From the NCBI RefSeq assembly GCF_902150045.1, contig NZ_CABFVU010000005.1:62001-126000 (forward strand): DNA of 64,000 nucleotides, written 5' to 3'. This DNA comes from Chitinophaga polysaccharea (GTDB taxonomy: Bacteria > Bacteroidota > Bacteroidia > Chitinophagales > Chitinophagaceae). Of the stretch, positions 62,262 to 64,000 are shown piece after piece. Position 1 is the stretch's first letter. Each line of letters starts with the position of its first letter. Made by a program: the position numbers and the translations under genes. The notes under the pieces were generated by a model that did no database searches, was not told where the DNA came from, and was given only the letters and a program-made list of their open reading frames with translations.

Positions 62262-62837
62262 ATGGCGATTAACTTACAAAAAGGACAACGGATCGATATC
62301 GGCCTTTCCAAAATCAGTATTGGTTTGGGCTGGCATCCTAATGAAGGCACAGGTTCAGATTTTGACCTGGACGCTTCCGCATTTATGATCGATGAAACCC
62401 GGCACATTATCCAGGAAGAATTTTTTATTTTCTATGGAAATACCGATTCCCCGGATGGGGCTTTACATCATACCGGTGATGATCCTACCGGTGGAAACAG
62501 TGCAGACGGCGATGATGAAACCATCCAGGTAGATCTTACCAAAATAGATCCCCGTGTAAGGGAAATCTTATTCGTGGTAACCATCCATGAAGCCATCAGC
62601 AGGCGACAGAACTTCGGACAGGTAAGGGATTCATATATCCGTATAGTAGATGATTCCAACGGCAATGAAATTGCAAAATATGAACTGGGAGAAGATTTCT
62701 CTATTGAAACAGGTGTGGAGTTCGGACGGTTGTACCTGAAAGATGGCAAGTGGAAATTTGAAGCATCCGGTATCGGCTACAGGGAAGATCTGGCTTACTT
62801 CTTATCCAAATATTTTAAAGGTCAGATTATTAAATAA
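62262..62837 (+). CDS. terD: TerD-family protein
   Basis: 191 residues, canonical TerD length. INLQKGQRIDIGLSKISIGL at the N terminus, the calcium-binding FDLDASAFMIDE and FYGNTDSPDGALHHTGDDPT, GGNSADGDDETIQVDLTKID and the C-terminal YELGEDFSIETGVEFGRLYL. TerD proteins bind Ca2+ and act in membrane-linked stress, phage and tellurite responses. It starts a Ter cluster with a second terD-like gene 21 bases downstream. Confidence 0.95.
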   Translation: MAINLQKGQRIDIGLSKISIGLGWHPNEGTGSDFDLDASAFMIDETRHIIQEEFFIFYGNTDSPDGALHHTGDDPTGGNSADGDDETIQVDLTKIDPRVREILFVVTIHEAISRRQNFGQVRDSYIRIVDDSNGNEIAKYELGEDFSIETGVEFGRLYLKDGKWKFEASGIGYREDLAYFLSKYFKGQIIK

Positions 62838-62858
62838 CCCCCTGATAAACCATCACCT

Positions 62859-63545
62859 ATGGCTATTAACCTGGTAAAAGGTCAGACGATTGACCTGCGT
62901 AAAAACGATAAAGGAGAAGAATTTGACTTGTCGACAGTCACCATCGGATTAGGCTGGGATGTAAGACAAACCAAAGCCAAAGAAGGCGGCTTCCTCGGGA
63001 AACTTTTCGGCACCGAAAAAAAGGAAGAAGAATACGACCTGGATGCAGTGGCTATGCTGCTCGACAGCAATGGGAAAGTAGCCAACCTCGGCAGAACCGT
63101 GCAAACAAGGGATGGCAGATCCGTGGGTTTGTATGAGGGAGATGTGATCTTCTTCAATTCTATGCGCCACCCCTCCGGTAATATCTGGTTAACCGGCGAT
63201 AACCGCACCGGCGCAGGCGACGGCGATGATGAACAGATCATCATTAAACTGGATCAGATGGAAAGCAAATACGACAAGATCCTGTTTATGGTAACCATCT
63301 ATAACGGGCGCGCCAATAACCAGCACTTTGGAATGATCGGGAACGCATTTATCCGCGCAGTAGATAAAAAAGGAAAGGAAATAGCGAAGTTCAGCCTGTC
63401 GGGCGACAGTACCTACAACGGTATGTGCTCTATGACATTTGCTGAGATCTATCGTAAAGACGGCGCCTGGAAATTCAGGGCCATCGGTAATCCGCATCCG
63501 TCCGACAGCTTCGTGGATGAATTAAAGAAGTTAACCTACTCCTGA
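62859..63545 (+). CDS. TerD-family protein with basic insertion
   Basis: 228 residues with the same fold as the preceding TerD: INLVKGQTIDLRKNDKGEEF, YDLDAVAMLLDSNGKV, FFNSMRHPSGNIWLTGDNRT, GAGDGDDEQIIIKLDQME, and FAEIYRKDGAWKFRAIGNPH. A segment (ETKAKEGGFLGKLFGTEKKE, in this protein QTKAKEGG...) is inserted between the first strands at ~33-53, charged and glycine-rich, not seen in the first copy. Ca-binding acidic residues are retained. It is co-transcribed with terD. Confidence 0.94.
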   Translation: MAINLVKGQTIDLRKNDKGEEFDLSTVTIGLGWDVRQTKAKEGGFLGKLFGTEKKEEEYDLDAVAMLLDSNGKVANLGRTVQTRDGRSVGLYEGDVIFFNSMRHPSGNIWLTGDNRTGAGDGDDEQIIIKLDQMESKYDKILFMVTIYNGRANNQHFGMIGNAFIRAVDKKGKEIAKFSLSGDSTYNGMCSMTFAEIYRKDGAWKFRAIGNPHPSDSFVDELKKLTYS

Positions 63546-63574
63546 TAACAAAAACACCTATATTCAGCATAAAT

Positions 63575-63609
63575 CCATCCTGCGGAACAATATGTGCCGC
63601 AGGATGGAA
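63575..63609 (+). promoter_or_regulatory. Hairpin between terD-like and VWA genes
   Basis: TCCATCCTGCGG (63575-63586) and CCGCAGGATGGA (63598-63609) form a perfect 12-bp stem with an 11-base loop and no T run. It is probably an attenuator or mRNA-stability element within the Ter cluster. Confidence 0.55.
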
Positions 63610-63655
63610 TGTTACCCTTTTCAACACGCCATCATTGGTATTAAATTAATGCAGT

Positions 63656-64000
63656 ATGAGAAGATTACCCGTGTATCTTTTGTTAGATACTTCCGGTTCT
63701 ATGAATGGAGAACCTATTGAGGCAGTGAAAAACGGGGTACAGATAATGATCAATTCATTACGTCAGAACCCACAGGCCATTGAAACCGCATTTATCAGTA
63801 TCATCACTTTTGATAGCGCTGCAAGACAGATAGTGCCACTCACAGATCTCGCCTCTTTCCAGGTGGCAGATATAAAGGCAGGCGGCACTACCGCCCTGGG
63901 AGAAGCATTGCAACTGGTAAGTAGCTGTATCGACCGGGAAGTGGCTAAAACCACCACCGAGCAGAAAGGCGACTGGAAACCCCTCGTATTCATTATGACC
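63656..64000 (+). CDS. TerY-like VWA-domain protein (3' end outside window)
   Basis: The visible 115 residues are the start of a von Willebrand A domain: LPVYLLLDTSGSM with the MIDAS D11-x-S13-x-S15, GEPIEAVKNGVQIMINSLRQ, ISIITFDSAARQIVPLTDL and GGTTALGEALQLVSS (MIDAS Thr). VWA proteins of this kind are standard partners of TerD in Ter clusters, often beside a PP2C phosphatase and a kinase; those would lie beyond the window. The gene is cut by the window end. Confidence 0.92.
   Translation, partial: MRRLPVYLLLDTSGSMNGEPIEAVKNGVQIMINSLRQNPQAIETAFISIITFDSAARQIVPLTDLASFQVADIKAGGTTALGEALQLVSSCIDREVAKTTTEQKGDWKPLVFIMT

Noticed and set aside
1..64000. tRNA or rRNA genes
   Set aside because: No cloverleaf with CCA end region or conserved rRNA segments was recognised by eye.

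Overview
The window looks like a chromosomal segment of a Bacteroidota bacterium, most plausibly Chitinophagaceae (Chitinophaga-like). This rests on the coding content: SusC/SusD, FecI/FecR, a type IX secretion sorting domain, Oar-type TonB receptors, DUF2167, DUF4287, many Cys-Lys-Lys lipoproteins, and promoter -7 boxes of the form TAnnTTTG. No database search was possible, so the genus is inference. No tRNA, rRNA or CRISPR array was seen.

Layout. 0-4.4 kb: the 3' end of a type IX-sorted protein and a 1177-residue secreted glycosidase-like protein. 4.4-7.3 kb: a TIKI/TraB-like lipoprotein, two small unknowns and a bestrophin channel. 7.3-11.5 kb: an AhpD-like protein, a DGPF (YCII) protein, an ECF42-type sigma factor, an orphan succinate dehydrogenase cytochrome b subunit, a second DGPF protein and an NmrA-like oxidoreductase. 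11.8-15.0 kb: a sigma-54 activator with four tandem GAF domains. 15.2-20.9 kb: a SUKH protein, a frameshifted EcsC gene, a methyltransferase, an ABC-auxiliary gene relic, a small lipoprotein, and an aldo/keto reductase divergent from an HxlR regulator across a perfect 22-bp palindrome. 21-24.3 kb: a siderophore-type TonB receptor and an internally deleted IS1182-family relic.

24.7-32.5 kb holds the most interesting content. A large Oar-type TonB receptor is followed by three tightly packed lipoprotein genes: a short and a long cholesterol-dependent-cytolysin-like (CDCL) protein, then an S41 PDZ-type serine protease. This is the layout expected of a two-component, possibly protease-activated, pore-forming system. 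32.7-38.8 kb: a PEP mutase/ICL-family enzyme, an Old Yellow Enzyme homologue, a His-rich mini-lipoprotein, an M16 zinc protease and an NTF2-like protein. 38.9-44.0 kb: an overlapping two-gene unit coding for a membrane glycosyltransferase (GT2) fused to a GH26-like domain and a degenerate TIM barrel, plus a separate GH2/GH5-like lipoprotein. This is probably an exopolysaccharide synthesis and trimming module.

44.3-46.5 kb: a secreted helical protein, DNA-3-methyladenine glycosylase and a frameshifted Gfo/Idh gene. 46.6-55.4 kb: a complete FecI-FecR-SusC-SusD-sulfatase locus, probably for a sulfated glycan. 55.4-61.5 kb: a methyltransferase, a relic of a second Oar-type receptor, a MerR/TipAS regulator with a recognisable promoter-operator, an HExxH metalloprotease with an F5/8C domain, a 5'-truncated DUF2167 gene, an NTF2-like protein, a frameshifted DUF4287 gene and a DoxX-like protein. 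61.6-64 kb: an internally deleted SGNH hydrolase, then the start of a tellurium-resistance-type (Ter) cluster with two TerD proteins and a VWA protein cut by the window end. Gene remnants are unusually common for 64 kb, and three of them differ from an intact frame by one missing base in an A or T run.
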